Below the pieces are notes generated by a model. That model was not told the origin of the DNA. It saw only the letters and a list, made by a program, of their open reading frames with translations, and did not search any database. Shown here piece by piece: positions 27,862 through 38,145 of a stretch of 64,000 nucleotides of DNA (the first letter of the stretch is position 1; every line of letters begins with the position of its first letter). Position numbers and translations under genes: made by a program. The DNA comes from Deinococcus puniceus (lineage in GTDB: Bacteria; Deinococcota; Deinococci; Deinococcales; Deinococcaceae), in assembly GCF_001644565.1 (NCBI RefSeq), contig NZ_CP011387.1, forward strand, positions 2,636,001 to 2,700,000, written 5' to 3'.

Positions 27862-30800
27862 TTGAACCTTTTTCCCCTTCTGATACGCCAATGGTGCTGT
27901 GTAGTGGCGCTGTGCAGCCTGCTTCTGGCCTCTCCCGCCGCCCATGCCGAGGGCAGCAAAGAACTGAACAGCAGCGGCGGCAACCGCGTGTTTCTGGAGT
28001 GGAATCCCAACGCCTTGTTGGGGGGTGATCTGGCACGGCGCACCCGAATCTTGGTGTATGCCCAAGCAGGCGAAACCATCCATCTCGGCTCCAGCGTCAG
28101 CAACAGCAGTGACAGCAAAGACATCGTGTATACCAGCCCATCGGGGGCACAGACAGGCGTGTGCGACGTGTTGGCTGGGGGATTCGGCCTGATCGATACC
28201 CGTGCCAAAGAACTCGCCGGGCCGCTGCCGAACGCGGGCGGGTACACACCCTGCGTGGTCACCGCTACCGAAACGGGTGTGTACCTCATCGAATTTCATG
28301 GGGCGACAGGCGGCAACCCGACGCCGCAAGCCGCGACTGCCGAGATCACCACTGCTGCCGCTGGCAATACCGTGACCGCCTGGGACGTGACGGTACGAAG
28401 TGGAGCCGTCGCCTTCACCGGACGGGTCTTCACGCCCTACCTGTCGGTCAATATGGGCAACACCGGGCAATCACTCAGCAGCAACGTCTTCGTACAAACG
28501 CGGGACGGCTACCAGTACCGCGTGGATTTTAATGGTGTAGACCCATTCGGCTTTATTCTGGTCGCCAACCGCACCGGATTCACCCTGAACGGCAAGCCCA
28601 CTTTTCAATCCTTACAACTGGCCGACAACGGCGCGACCATTCCCACAGGCTACAAGGTGGGCAATGAAAACGTCACCGACCTGAATTCGTTTCACAAGAT
28701 TTTCTTCAATCCGCCTAATCCCAGCTTGCCTACCACGGCGGCGGCCCCCGGCGGCACCATCTGGCTCAATCCCCCGACTGCCGTGCCCGGCGATATCAAC
28801 AACGTGACCTTTACGGGGCAAGACGGCACGCCCGGCCAGTTTGCGCCCGGCACAGGCGGCACGTTCTCTTACAACGCCCTCGGCACGGGGACGGTGCAGT
28901 TTGCTCTCGACCTCAACAACGACGGGATTTACGGCAACGCCAATGACCGGGTGCTGTTTGGCACGGCAGAAATTGGCACAAATACCCTGATCTGGGACGG
29001 AAAAGACGCGCAGGGTGTGGCCGCCCCCACCACCGCCACCATTCGCGTGCGGGCCGAACTCGCAGCGGGCGACGTGCATTTCCCTTACATAGACGGTGAA
29101 ACCAACACCAACGGTCTGATCATCGAGCGCCTGACTTTTTCGGATGCCAACAAGTACACCGTGTACTGGGACGATACCTCTCTGAGTCCGGTTGTTTCTG
29201 GAACCATACCGCTGGGTACACAGGGCACCAGCAGCGTGGGTGGGTCACACCGGTACCCCAACAATTACGGCGACAATCGGGGCATCGACACGTGGGCGCT
29301 GTATCCCTCCGGGCGGCCCCTATTTCAGGATCTGGCGACGCCCGGCATCGTGGATGTGTCGGTGACCAAAACACACAGCCCCGCCGTGCTGGTGCCGGGG
29401 CAACCCGTGACCTACACCATCACCGTAACCAACACTTCGGCGCTCGCGCGGGCCAACGGCGTCCGGGTCACCGATACTGTGCCCGCCGCGATCACAGGCG
29501 TCACTTGGACATGTGTGCCGACAGGAGCCGCCGTCTGCGCTCCGGTCAGCGGCAGCGGCAATGCCATCAGCACCATCGTGAATCTGCCGCCCAGCACCAG
29601 CGCCACCTTTACGGTTGTGGGCACCCTGAGCAGCACTTACGGCAGCAGCACCATCAGCAATACGGCCACCGTTGCACGCGGCAGAGACACCACCGACCCC
29701 AACCTCAGCAACAACACCGCCACCAATGTCGCGCCGATAGACGTGGCCGATGTGGGCGTGGTCAAAACGGGCTTCACGACTGCCGCGCCGCTCTCGGACA
29801 TCACCTATACGCTGGTCTTCACCAACAACGGGCCAACCAGCGCCACTGTTACGCCCCGCGACACCTTCAGCGATTCTACGTTCGTGAGTGCCAGCGACGG
29901 CGGAACGGCGGCAGGCGGCGTGGTGACTTGGCCCGCCGTGACCCTTGCCAACGGGCAAAGCGTGACCCGCACGGTGGTGTCGAAGGTACGCAGCACGGCG
30001 GGAAACAGCGTGAATACGGCCAGCTTTACCAGCAACAAGACCGATCTAGTGGGGGGCAACAGCAGCAGCACCGTGACCACCACTGTGCAGCCCACCAACG
30101 GCCCCGATTTAGTGGTAGAAAAAACGGGTACGGCCCTGATTCGTGGGCAGAACGGCACCTTTAGTCTGCTGCCACGCAATATCGGGTTGCAGCCCACCAC
30201 AGGCACGGTCACCATCACAGACCCCCTGGATGCCAACCTGACCTTCGTGAGTGGCTCCGGCACCGGCTGGACTTGCAGCGCCGCCGGGCAGAACGTGACC
30301 TGCAGCAGCACTGCTGCCATCGCGGCCGGGGCGAGTGGCAACCCGATAACCCTGACCGTGCTGACAGGCCAAGGTGCCGGAGCCACCGTGTCCAACTCGG
30401 CCACCATCTCCGGCGGCGGCGATTCGGCTTCCGCCAACAACAGCAGCAGCGTCACCGTCCCTACCAGCAGCCTCACCGACGTGCAACTGACCAAAACGCC
30501 GACAGACACGGCGGTCACAGCGGGCACGAACATCGTGTATACCCTAACGGCCTCTACGGCTGGCCCCAGCAATGCGGCGGGCGTCACGGTCTCTGACCCG
30601 CTCCCCAGCAACGTCACGTATGTCAGCTCCAGCAACAGCGGCGCGTACAACGCGGCTACCCGCACGGTCACCTGGCCCGCCTTCGCCCTCAATGTGGGAA
30701 CGCCTGTCGCTCGCACCGTCACGGTCACGCCGCCCCTGAACGGCAACGTCGTGAATACCGCCACTGTGAGCACCACCACACCCGAAAGCAATACGGGCAA

Positions 30801-32376
30801 CAACAGCGCGGCTTCTACCCTGACCGTCACGCCCCGCGCCAATCTGGAAATTCGCAAGGAGGGCGCGGCCAATTTCGCCCCCCTCGCCAACCTGACCTAC
30901 ACGGTGCGGGTGGCTAACTTTGGCCCCAGTGCCGCCGAAAGCGTGACTGTAACCGATACCCTGCCGCCCACCAGTACCTACGTCAGCAACACCGGGGGCG
31001 GGGTCTACAACGCAGTCAACGGCACCGTGACTTGGACGGCGGCGGGCCTCGACGTGACCGGGCCAAACAGCAACTTGACTTACACCGTGACCGTGCTGAC
31101 GCCTGCCACGGGCACTCTCAGCAACATAGCCTCTGTGAGCAGCGTGGGCACCGATCCCACCCCCGGCAACAATTCCAGCACCGCCAACACCGCCATTGTT
31201 CCGGTGGCCGATGTGCAGGTCAGCAAAACTGGGCCTGCGACAGTGCTGCCGAACGGAGACATCAGCTACACCATCAGCGTGCTGAATGCGGGGCCGAGTC
31301 CTGCGACTGCTGTGACCGTGACCGATCTTTTGCCTGCCGGAGCCACTCGGCAAAATCTGGGCGGCGGCACGTATACGGCGGGCGCGGGCGGCGGCGGCAC
31401 GATCACTTGGACACTGGCTGCATTGGCCAGCGGAGCCACCCAGACTTACACGGTGGTGCTGGGTGCGCCCAATACGTCCGGCACGCTGGTCAACGGCTCC
31501 CGCGCCAGCAGCCCGGTGTCCGATCCCAACAGCGCCAACAACGACGGCACCAACTCCGAATCGCAGGCCAGTACCACCGTGAACGTCAGCGCCGACGTGC
31601 AGATCAGCAAAACTGCCCCGGCGGTGGTGCGCGGCGGCGGGCCTCTGAGCTATACCATCACCGTGACCAACGCTGGCCCAGCCGATGCCGACGGCGCGGC
31701 CCTGCAAGACCCTGCGATTGCCGCCTTCACGGCCACGGGCGTCTCTTGCGTGTCCAGCGGCAACGCCACCTGTCCGGCGGGCCTGACGGTGGGCACGTTG
31801 CAGGCAGGCACCACCATTCCGGTGTTTCCGGCGCTGGGCAAACTGACCATTACGCTGAGTGGTACAGCGGCCAACGGTGGTCAGATCGTGAATACGGCCA
31901 CGGCCACCGCCCCCAGCACCCGCACCGATCCTACCCTCGTGAACCTCACCAACTCTGCCGCCGCCACCACCGACACCGTGAACCTGACCCTCAGCAAGAC
32001 CGTGGAGAACATCTCGGCGGGCGGGGGCGTGGGCACCACCAGTTCGGGCAAACCCGGCGAAACGCTGGAATACTGCGTCACCTACACCAATATCGGCAGT
32101 GCGCCCTTGCCCAATCTGACCCTCAGCGATCCGCTGCCCCCCAGCACGAAAGTCATGTCCGCCTCAACGCCGGAGTCTCCCAACGCCACTTACCTTCCCG
32201 GCAGCAGCATCCGCTTTGTCAGAACGCCAGCGCGGACGCCCACGCCCGATGCCCTCCATCCCAGCAACGCCGCAGACAGCGATGCGGGCACGCTGGAGAC
32301 CGCACTCAGTTACGTGGTCGGCACAGCCGCAAGCGGCGAGACAGGAACCGTGTGTTTCCGGGTCAATGTGAAATAG
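27862..32376 (+). CDS. Large DUF11-repeat surface protein
   Basis: This 1504-residue secreted protein has a signal peptide ending ..SPAAHA (TTG start 6 bases after GGAG; TTG 27850 is an alternative). Residues 30-490 form a non-repeat head with beta-rich segments. From about residue 496 eight DUF11-type beta domains follow, each starting with D/N-x-x-V-x-K-T and containing TYT(V/I)TVTN.GP and VTDxLP (for example 'DVSVTKTHSPAVLVPG', 'DVGVVKTGFTTAAPLSD', 'DVQVSKTGPATVLPNG', 'NLTLSKTVENISAGGG'). Such repeats build stalks or adhesins in the cell envelope. No C-terminal anchor is visible. A strong terminator follows directly. Confidence 0.88.
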   Translation: MNLFPLLIRQWCCVVALCSLLLASPAAHAEGSKELNSSGGNRVFLEWNPNALLGGDLARRTRILVYAQAGETIHLGSSVSNSSDSKDIVYTSPSGAQTGVCDVLAGGFGLIDTRAKELAGPLPNAGGYTPCVVTATETGVYLIEFHGATGGNPTPQAATAEITTAAAGNTVTAWDVTVRSGAVAFTGRVFTPYLSVNMGNTGQSLSSNVFVQTRDGYQYRVDFNGVDPFGFILVANRTGFTLNGKPTFQSLQLADNGATIPTGYKVGNENVTDLNSFHKIFFNPPNPSLPTTAAAPGGTIWLNPPTAVPGDINNVTFTGQDGTPGQFAPGTGGTFSYNALGTGTVQFALDLNNDGIYGNANDRVLFGTAEIGTNTLIWDGKDAQGVAAPTTATIRVRAELAAGDVHFPYIDGETNTNGLIIERLTFSDANKYTVYWDDTSLSPVVSGTIPLGTQGTSSVGGSHRYPNNYGDNRGIDTWALYPSGRPLFQDLATPGIVDVSVTKTHSPAVLVPGQPVTYTITVTNTSALARANGVRVTDTVPAAITGVTWTCVPTGAAVCAPVSGSGNAISTIVNLPPSTSATFTVVGTLSSTYGSSTISNTATVARGRDTTDPNLSNNTATNVAPIDVADVGVVKTGFTTAAPLSDITYTLVFTNNGPTSATVTPRDTFSDSTFVSASDGGTAAGGVVTWPAVTLANGQSVTRTVVSKVRSTAGNSVNTASFTSNKTDLVGGNSSSTVTTTVQPTNGPDLVVEKTGTALIRGQNGTFSLLPRNIGLQPTTGTVTITDPLDANLTFVSGSGTGWTCSAAGQNVTCSSTAAIAAGASGNPITLTVLTGQGAGATVSNSATISGGGDSASANNSSSVTVPTSSLTDVQLTKTPTDTAVTAGTNIVYTLTASTAGPSNAAGVTVSDPLPSNVTYVSSSNSGAYNAATRTVTWPAFALNVGTPVARTVTVTPPLNGNVVNTATVSTTTPESNTGNNSAASTLTVTPRANLEIRKEGAANFAPLANLTYTVRVANFGPSAAESVTVTDTLPPTSTYVSNTGGGVYNAVNGTVTWTAAGLDVTGPNSNLTYTVTVLTPATGTLSNIASVSSVGTDPTPGNNSSTANTAIVPVADVQVSKTGPATVLPNGDISYTISVLNAGPSPATAVTVTDLLPAGATRQNLGGGTYTAGAGGGGTITWTLAALASGATQTYTVVLGAPNTSGTLVNGSRASSPVSDPNSANNDGTNSESQASTTVNVSADVQISKTAPAVVRGGGPLSYTITVTNAGPADADGAALQDPAIAAFTATGVSCVSSGNATCPAGLTVGTLQAGTTIPVFPALGKLTITLSGTAANGGQIVNTATATAPSTRTDPTLVNLTNSAAATTDTVNLTLSKTVENISAGGGVGTTSSGKPGETLEYCVTYTNIGSAPLPNLTLSDPLPPSTKVMSASTPESPNATYLPGSSIRFVRTPARTPTPDALHPSNAADSDAGTLETALSYVVGTAASGETGTVCFRVNVK

Positions 32377-32385
32377 CCGGAAGTA

Positions 32386-32422
32386 AAAGGGGGGCAGACG
32401 CGCGATTGGTCTGCCCCCCTTT
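32386..32422 (+). terminator. Terminator after the DUF11 gene
   Basis: AAAGGGGGGCAGAC pairs perfectly with GTCTGCCCCCCTTT around a 9-base loop. Confidence 0.92.
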
Positions 32423-32423
32423 C

Positions 32424-32579
32424 ATACGGACTCCGCTCCATTCCGCCATACCCGGAACCGCACCGAATACGGCTCCATAACGCGTAGCCCGTATTCTTTC
32501 CTACTCGCTCACTTCGTGCTGTGCCAGTCCGCTCGGATTGAATCCCAAAAAGCGCAGGATTCAAGTCGGTTTCAGTATG
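32424..32579 (-). mobile_element. MITE-like element family R2, copy C (reverse orientation)
   Basis: Read on the minus strand it begins TACTGAAACCG and ends CGGAGTCCGTA. Hairpins TTGAATCC/GGATTCAA and GCCGTATTCGG/CCGGGTATGGC and the long pairing ATACGGGCT/AGTCCGTAT occupy the same places as in copies A and B. Flanking triplets differ (TCA/TGA), so no target duplication is certain. Confidence 0.55.
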
Positions 32580-32588
32580 ACTCCTGCT

Positions 32589-32813
32589 CTAGCCTTTCTT
32601 CTCCCCTGCCCCGCCCCGGTGTTTGGGGGCGTTCTTCACGGCCTGAAGCAGCCTCGCAATGGCACGGGCCACGTTGTCTGCTTCTTCGCGCACCTGTGGG
32701 TCACGGCTCAGGTCGGCCAGTTTTCCGGCGGCGCTGCGGGCGGCGTTCAGCAGGGCCTCGGTGGGAATTTTGATGCGGGACGGGCGCTGACCGGGTGGGG
32801 GCGTGTGGGTCAT
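32589..32813 (-). CDS. Small hypothetical protein coupled to amylosucrase
   Basis: I do not recognise this 74-residue protein. It is helical and charged ('[20 protein letters not shown]', '[20 protein letters not shown]'), with no signal peptide. Its ATG overlaps the amylosucrase stop by 4 bases (ATGA), so both are probably translated from one message. This coupling and its clean codon pattern are the main reasons to call it real. Confidence 0.6.
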   Translation of the reverse strand: MTHTPPPGQRPSRIKIPTEALLNAARSAAGKLADLSRDPQVREEADNVARAIARLLQAVKNAPKHRGGAGEKKG

Positions 32814-34738
32814 CGTGGAGCCTCCGATTGGGTAAGCCACAGGGCGCGGAAGGGAGCAAGGCGCGTGGTGGCCCGCTGCAAAGTAAAGTGCGTGCCCGCC
32901 ACAGCGTCGGTGGCGTGTTCGCCCAACTGATCGCGCAGCAGGTAGGTGGGAAAGGCCACCTCGTGTTCGCTGAAGTTATACACGCACAGCATGACGCCCA
33001 AAGGATGATCGCGGCGCAGCAGCAGCACGCGGGAATCTGGGCTGGGCACGGCGCGGGATTCGACGCTGGCGTGCAGGTGCGGCGTGCGCTGGCGGGCAGC
33101 GATCAGGGCGCGAATTCCAGCGTTGACCCGTGCGGCTGGCGTGGCCGGATCATCCTGCACGGCTTCGGCCAATGCCCAATCCATTTTGGGGCGGTGAACC
33201 CAGCGGTTGTCGGGCGCGTGGGCGGGGTCGGCCTCGAAGGTGTAGTCGTTCAGGAGCGCGAGTTCGTCGCCCATGTACAGCAGGGGCACGCCGCCAAAGC
33301 CGAGCGTCACGGCGTGGGCCAGCAGCAAGCGCCGTACCGCGTGGTCTGTCCATCCGGCGTGTCCTGCGTCCAGCGCGGCTTCCAGACCCGCCAAGCTGGC
33401 CGCGCTGCCGCTAATTCGCCTATCTCCGGTGGCGGGGTTGTGCTGAAATACCAGCCCCCGCGCAAAGCTGCCGGGATGCTCGCCGCTGTAAAAATCGCTG
33501 AGAAAATGGCGATGCCCCGGCCCGCTGAGGCCCACGCGCCCCGCATCCTCGTCGCTGATGGCCCAGCCAATATCGTCGTGGCAGCGCACATACATGCCCC
33601 AAGTGGTGTTGGTGGGCTTGGGCGGAAAGGCCAACAGCGCCGTCTCGAACAGGCGGGTATCACGGCTGGCGAGGCTGCTCCAAATCTGCACCATCAGGCT
33701 GTTCTGGTAGGCCATGTCGCTGACCTTGCCGTGATGATCCCGCGTGCCGAGGTAATGAATCAGGTCGGCGGGGGCCACGATGGCTTCGGCCTTGAACGCC
33801 ACAGCCGGGGCCACGATCCGGATGGCCGCCCGCAGCGCCCGCGTCAGGTGATGCACTTCGGGCTGATTCTGGCTGGCCGTGCCGAGGCGCTTCCACATAA
33901 AGGCGATGGCGTCCAGTCGGAACACCTCTACACCCCGGTTGGCGAGGTGCAGGATCAGGTCGGTGAACTCGCGGAACACTGCCGGATTGCCCCAATTCAG
34001 ATCCCACTGGTAGGCATTGAAAGTCGTCCAGACCCAGCCACTCGTTTCTGTATCCCAAGTAAAGTTGCCGGGGGCAAAGTCGGGAAACACTTCAGGCAAG
34101 GTGCGCTCGTAGGCGTCGGGCTGGGTGCGATCCGGGTAGATATGGAAATAGTCGCGGTAGACGGGATCGCCCGCCCGCGCTTTGGCGGCCCACTCGTGTT
34201 CGCGGGCCACGTGGTTCAACACCAGATCCAGCACCAGACTGATGCCGCGCCCGCGCAGTTTGGAGGCCAGCGCCGACAGATCGTCCATGTCGCCGAGATC
34301 GGGGCGCACGGCGCGGTAGTCCTGCACCGCGTAGCCGCCATCGTTTTCGCCCTCACGGGGCTTGAGGAGCGGCATCAGGTGAAAGTATTTGACGCCCAAG
34401 CCCTCCAGATACTCCAGCCGCTCCTGCACGCCGCGCAGGGTTCCGGCAAAGCGGTCTGTGTAGGCCACGTACCCGATCATGTCGGGCGCTTGCAGCCAGT
34501 CGGGGCGCAGCAGGCGGGCCTCGTCCAGCCGCTTCAGGTCGGGGGCGCGGGTGTGGTGCGCGTGAATCAGCACTTCCAACAGTTCAGCCATCAGCGTGTC
34601 GGTGGCGTCGCCGTACACCGCCCGCAAACTGCCCTCTAGGTCAGCGCCGTAGCGTTCCAGCCGCAGCAGAAAGGTTTCCGCATCGCGGTCATCATCAAAA
34701 GCGGGCCTCAGCCGCGCCGCCAAGTCCGTCTTTAGCAC
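32810..34738 (-). CDS. Amylosucrase (GH13 glucosyltransferase)
   Basis: This 642-residue enzyme makes alpha-1,4-glucan and trehalulose-type products from sucrose. GH13 regions are clear: region I '[11 protein letters not shown]', the nucleophile Asp in '[14 protein letters not shown]', acid/base Glu in '[11 protein letters not shown]', and the transition-state Asp in '[10 protein letters not shown]'. The long N-terminal helical domain, '[20 protein letters not shown]', and the length match Deinococcus amylosucrases. Sucrose hydrolase, a close relative, cannot be excluded without comparing loops. It is first in a two-gene operon with a small unknown gene. Confidence 0.9.
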   Translation of the reverse strand: MLKTDLAARLRPAFDDDRDAETFLLRLERYGADLEGSLRAVYGDATDTLMAELLEVLIHAHHTRAPDLKRLDEARLLRPDWLQAPDMIGYVAYTDRFAGTLRGVQERLEYLEGLGVKYFHLMPLLKPREGENDGGYAVQDYRAVRPDLGDMDDLSALASKLRGRGISLVLDLVLNHVAREHEWAAKARAGDPVYRDYFHIYPDRTQPDAYERTLPEVFPDFAPGNFTWDTETSGWVWTTFNAYQWDLNWGNPAVFREFTDLILHLANRGVEVFRLDAIAFMWKRLGTASQNQPEVHHLTRALRAAIRIVAPAVAFKAEAIVAPADLIHYLGTRDHHGKVSDMAYQNSLMVQIWSSLASRDTRLFETALLAFPPKPTNTTWGMYVRCHDDIGWAISDEDAGRVGLSGPGHRHFLSDFYSGEHPGSFARGLVFQHNPATGDRRISGSAASLAGLEAALDAGHAGWTDHAVRRLLLAHAVTLGFGGVPLLYMGDELALLNDYTFEADPAHAPDNRWVHRPKMDWALAEAVQDDPATPAARVNAGIRALIAARQRTPHLHASVESRAVPSPDSRVLLLRRDHPLGVMLCVYNFSEHEVAFPTYLLRDQLGEHATDAVAGTHFTLQRATTRLAPFRALWLTQSEAPR

Positions 34739-34982
34739 GCCTCACAGCATACGACGCGCCGGGTGGGAACGGTTCCAGTGTCGTCAACACGGCGGCTTCT
34801 CTGACGCCCCTCTGACGCCGCCACAACCTCTGATCACGCCGCGCCGCCTGCCGATCATGGGCCGTTCACGGGGGCCTGAGTACGCTTGATTTACCAGAAG
34901 GAGCAACGCATAAGCGCCCGCTGGGACGGCCAAAACCTACCTTCTTCCGCGCCCGGCCCCACACGGCCAAAGGAGTTTCACC

Positions 34983-35399
34983 ATGACCAACTTGCCCCGT
35001 TTCGCCCTGACCGCCCTCGCCGCCCTGACGCTCGCTTCTTCGGCCCAAGCCGCCACCTCCGACTTTGTGGGCACGTGGACGAACACCAACGCCGCCACAC
35101 GCGGGATTACGCGCCTAATTTTTACCCCCAACGGCGACGGCACGCTGAATGTGCAGGTGTTCGGCAAGTGCAGCCCCACCGACTGCGACTGGGGCAAAGC
35201 GGGCGTGCTGACCTACGGCACCAGCGTTGCCGACACCGATCACTGGCTGGGCAGCGCGGTGTACAACAAGGGTTTTTCCAACACCATGCTGGTCATGAAC
35301 CTGTTTCCGAACAAAACCATGAGCGTGCAGAGCATGACGCAGTTTGTAGACAAGAGTGGCCGCCAGAACTACGCCAATCGGGAAGTGTTCCGGCGCTAG
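34983..35399 (+). CDS. Small secreted hypothetical protein
   Basis: This 138-residue protein has a signal peptide cleaved after ..ASSAQAA and a small beta-rich body that opens 'SDFVGTWTNTNAATRGITRL', reminiscent of lipocalin-like or META-type barrels. Two cysteines (GKCSPTDCDW) may pair. AAAGGAG lies 8 bases before the ATG. No close family recognised; the gene stands alone with its own terminator. Confidence 0.7.
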   Translation: MTNLPRFALTALAALTLASSAQAATSDFVGTWTNTNAATRGITRLIFTPNGDGTLNVQVFGKCSPTDCDWGKAGVLTYGTSVADTDHWLGSAVYNKGFSNTMLVMNLFPNKTMSVQSMTQFVDKSGRQNYANREVFRR

Positions 35400-35482
35400 G
35401 TTTGGGCGCTCGGAGTTGAGCAGCCGCCCCAGTTGGTGACGAGGTGCGCGGATTGGGGCAACAGGCAAGAGACAACTCAAGC

Positions 35483-35526
35483 AAAAGCGCAAGCCCTGCC
35501 GGGAGTGACAGGGCCGCGCTTTTTGT
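35483..35526 (+). terminator. Terminator after the secreted protein gene
   Basis: AAAGCGC..CCCTG pairs with CAGGG..GCGCTTT and runs into TTTTTG. Confidence 0.85.
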
Positions 35527-35564
35527 TTGACTTGGGATGTGAATTCCAATGAGGCTAAGATTCT

Positions 35565-35672
35565 GGGTGAACCCCCCCGTTGCTTTGCAACGCCCCCCCT
35601 TGAGGGGAGGACAACAGCATTTGCGCTCCCCTTTAAGGGGGGCTGGCTGCGAAGCAGAGTGGGGGGTTTACT
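35565..35672. repeat. Palindromic repeat family R1, copy 3
   Basis: Starts GGGTGAACCCCCCC and ends GGGGGGTTTAC, with GTTGCTTTGCAAC and GCGCTCCCCTTTAAGGGG cores. It lies 13 bases from the stop of the penicillin-acylase-family gene, in a position like copy 2 at DAHP synthase. Confidence 0.8.
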
Positions 35673-35685
35673 CGAAATCTGCCCG

Positions 35686-38055
35686 CTATTTCCCCGCTTC
35701 TAGCGTCAACGTCACCGTTTTTCCCCAGTCCTTCGCGTCCGTACTCATGGGCAGATATTCGCCCGCCACCCACATTTTTTGCTGGTCGGAGACATGGTTG
35801 CCCAGCGGGTTGCCGCTTTGGCCGAGGCTGCCCACGTACAGGCTGCGGTTGGGGGCGCTGAGGTCGACGATCTGGCGGTAACTGGCCCCGTGCGTCTGGC
35901 GGTAAGTGCCGACTTCGGGGCGGGCCACATTGACTGTGTTGGTGCCGCCGGGGGTGGGGGCACTGTGGTTGAACAGCCAAGATACTTCGGCCACATCGCC
36001 AAAAGCGCGGTGCTTGCTGGCCACCGTGTGCAGCTTGCCGTAGCTCCAGCCGCCCAGATCGGAGCCGAGGCGGGTGCTGAGGTCGTCTACCGCTTGTTTG
36101 AGGGTGGCCGTCAGCGTGGCGGCGCAGGTGCTTAAGCCCGCGCTCTCGCTTTGGCACAGCTCGCCGTCCGTTTTCAGTTGGTTCAGCACGGCCAGACTGT
36201 TGATCTGGGTCTCGTTACCGAGTTCGTCACGGGCCATGCTTTGCAGTTTCATCAGCCAAGCTTCGAAGATCAGGCTAGGCACGCTGGATACCGTTTGGTT
36301 GCCGTCCCAGCCGCGCAATTGCTCCAGCGCCCGCGTGCTGAGGTCGCCGTCAGGGCGGGCGGCCAGCAGCAGCGGTTTCAGGTCTTGCCACACCAGACTC
36401 TGGGTGTCCAGTTGCACCTTCCGCACCTCATCCACCGTCCAGCCCTGCGCTTTGGCGGTCAGCAGGTCGGTAATCCGCTGGGCGCGGTACGGCTCGGCCC
36501 AGTTGCGCTCGTTGGCAAGGTCGAAGCGGTACTCGTCGGGTGTGACGCGGTTGTTGGCCGTGACCACCAGACCGTCGGCGGGGTTGTAGGTATGCGGCAA
36601 CTGCTCGAACGGCAGGTAGCCCGCCCACTCGCGGGAACCGTCGCCCGACACGGGCAGGGAGCCGTCCCAGCCGCTGCGGATCGGCACGCGGCCCGGTGCG
36701 TAGTAGCCGGTATTGCCGTCGGTGTCGGCGTACACGAAGTTCTGACTTGGCCCCACGTAACTCCTCAGGGCCGCCGTGAACTCGGCCCAGTTCTGCGCGT
36801 AATTCAGGCCCAGAAAGGCGTCCATGGTGGTGTCGCCGGGTTGCAGCGCCGTCCATTTCAGGGCCACACGCGGCCCCACGTCGGCGGCCCCCGCGTCGCT
36901 GATGATCGGGCCGTGACTGCTCTCGCGCACCACGAGTCGCACGTCTTCGGCACCCTTGACCTTGATGATCTCGGTTCGTTCGGTCAGCTTGGTTCCTGCG
37001 GGTTCGATGTACAAATCCTGCACGTCGGGGTTCACGTTGGTCACGCCCCACGCCACACGCTCATTGCGCCCGATCACGATGGCGGGCAGGCCGGGAATGC
37101 TGGCCCCGATGGATTTCAGCGTCGGCCCCTGAAGGTCGGCCAGATACCACAGCATCGGGCTGGTCAGAGACAGGTGCGGATCGTCGGCCAAAATGGGTTT
37201 GCCGCTGGCCGTGCGGCTTCCGGCCATCACCCAGTCGTTGCTGCCTTTGCCCGGTACGGCCTGCAAACCTAGTTCCCGCGCCGCCAACAGGTGAGAGTGC
37301 AGGGCGGCAAGAGTTGAATCTGGCAAGGTGGGGGCCGCCGCCAATGCTGGGGCGCGAGTCTGCGCGGTGGTTCCCGCGGGCAACTCGTCAGCACTCAGGA
37401 TGGTGGGGCCGTTTTCGGGGTACGGCGGCATGATCTCGCCTAGCCCGCTCTGGCCCAGCCGCTTCACCGTGCGTGCGCCCAGCACTTCATCCTCGTAGTT
37501 GCCGCCCAGATCGTAGGCCATCAGCTTGCTCCACGCGATGCTGTCTACGTCTGTCCACGGTTCGGGGGTGTAGCCCAAAATGCGGAATTCGGGGGCCATT
37601 TTGCCCTGCTTGAAGCCAGCATTCACGCCCGCCGTGTACGCGGCTACCATGCGCTTGCTGCGCTCCGACAGGGCGGGCAGGGCCGACTGAGCCGTCCGGT
37701 AAAAGCCCCACGTTCTGAGGAATTTATCCTGCCCCAGTGCGGGTGCGCCCAACACTTCAGACAGACGGCCCTGAGTCACACGCCGCTGGAAATCCAGTTG
37801 CCACGCCCGGTCTTGGGCATGCACGAACCCCAGCGCGAACACGGCGTCCTCATCGCTGGCGGTGGCCCGGATATGCGGCACGCCCCAAGCATCGCGGGTA
37901 ATGGTCACTTGGCCCGATACCCCCGGCAGCGTCACACTGCCCGAAGTACGCGGGTTGGACGTACTCCGCAGCCACAGCACCGCCGCCAACGCCAGCACCA
38001 GAATGACCAGAATCAGCCACAGCAGACCCCTTCCCAACCGTCCTAAAATTCTCAC
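35686..38055 (-). CDS. Penicillin acylase family protein (Ntn hydrolase)
   Basis: This 789-residue hydrolase has a membrane-anchor helix (LLWLILVILVLALAAVLWL) at the N-terminus, an alpha-chain region ('ITRDAWGVPHIRATASDEDA', 'FALGFVHAQDRAWQLDFQRR'), and the autocleavage site 'GKGSNDWVMAGSRTASGKP', in which the Ser after Gly becomes the N-terminal nucleophile of the beta chain. 'LADDPHLSLTSPMLWYLADL' follows. Family members cleave acyl-amide bonds, including acyl-homoserine lactones, so quorum quenching is possible but unproven. The GTG at 38055 has AAAGGGG 8 bases upstream; the frame is open further upstream. It appears to be the last gene of its strand block. Confidence 0.88.
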   Translation of the reverse strand: MRILGRLGRGLLWLILVILVLALAAVLWLRSTSNPRTSGSVTLPGVSGQVTITRDAWGVPHIRATASDEDAVFALGFVHAQDRAWQLDFQRRVTQGRLSEVLGAPALGQDKFLRTWGFYRTAQSALPALSERSKRMVAAYTAGVNAGFKQGKMAPEFRILGYTPEPWTDVDSIAWSKLMAYDLGGNYEDEVLGARTVKRLGQSGLGEIMPPYPENGPTILSADELPAGTTAQTRAPALAAAPTLPDSTLAALHSHLLAARELGLQAVPGKGSNDWVMAGSRTASGKPILADDPHLSLTSPMLWYLADLQGPTLKSIGASIPGLPAIVIGRNERVAWGVTNVNPDVQDLYIEPAGTKLTERTEIIKVKGAEDVRLVVRESSHGPIISDAGAADVGPRVALKWTALQPGDTTMDAFLGLNYAQNWAEFTAALRSYVGPSQNFVYADTDGNTGYYAPGRVPIRSGWDGSLPVSGDGSREWAGYLPFEQLPHTYNPADGLVVTANNRVTPDEYRFDLANERNWAEPYRAQRITDLLTAKAQGWTVDEVRKVQLDTQSLVWQDLKPLLLAARPDGDLSTRALEQLRGWDGNQTVSSVPSLIFEAWLMKLQSMARDELGNETQINSLAVLNQLKTDGELCQSESAGLSTCAATLTATLKQAVDDLSTRLGSDLGGWSYGKLHTVASKHRAFGDVAEVSWLFNHSAPTPGGTNTVNVARPEVGTYRQTHGASYRQIVDLSAPNRSLYVGSLGQSGNPLGNHVSDQQKMWVAGEYLPMSTDAKDWGKTVTLTLEAGK

Positions 38056-38145
38056 CCATTCACCCCTTTGGTGGCCCCAGCGAGAGAGCGAGGGCCACAC
38101 TTGCCTACTTTGTAGTGAGTACAAGATAGGGCGGGGGAAGATGAT

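Noticed and set aside
28612..31707. Several long antisense and +1 frames across the DUF11 gene
   Set aside because: The sense frame has repeat domains and a signal peptide; the others follow codon shadow patterns (Gln/His/Arg-rich).
32795..34639. 614-codon open frame opposite amylosucrase
   Set aside because: It is the antisense of a clear GH13 gene in high-GC DNA, with His/Gln-rich composition typical of such shadows.
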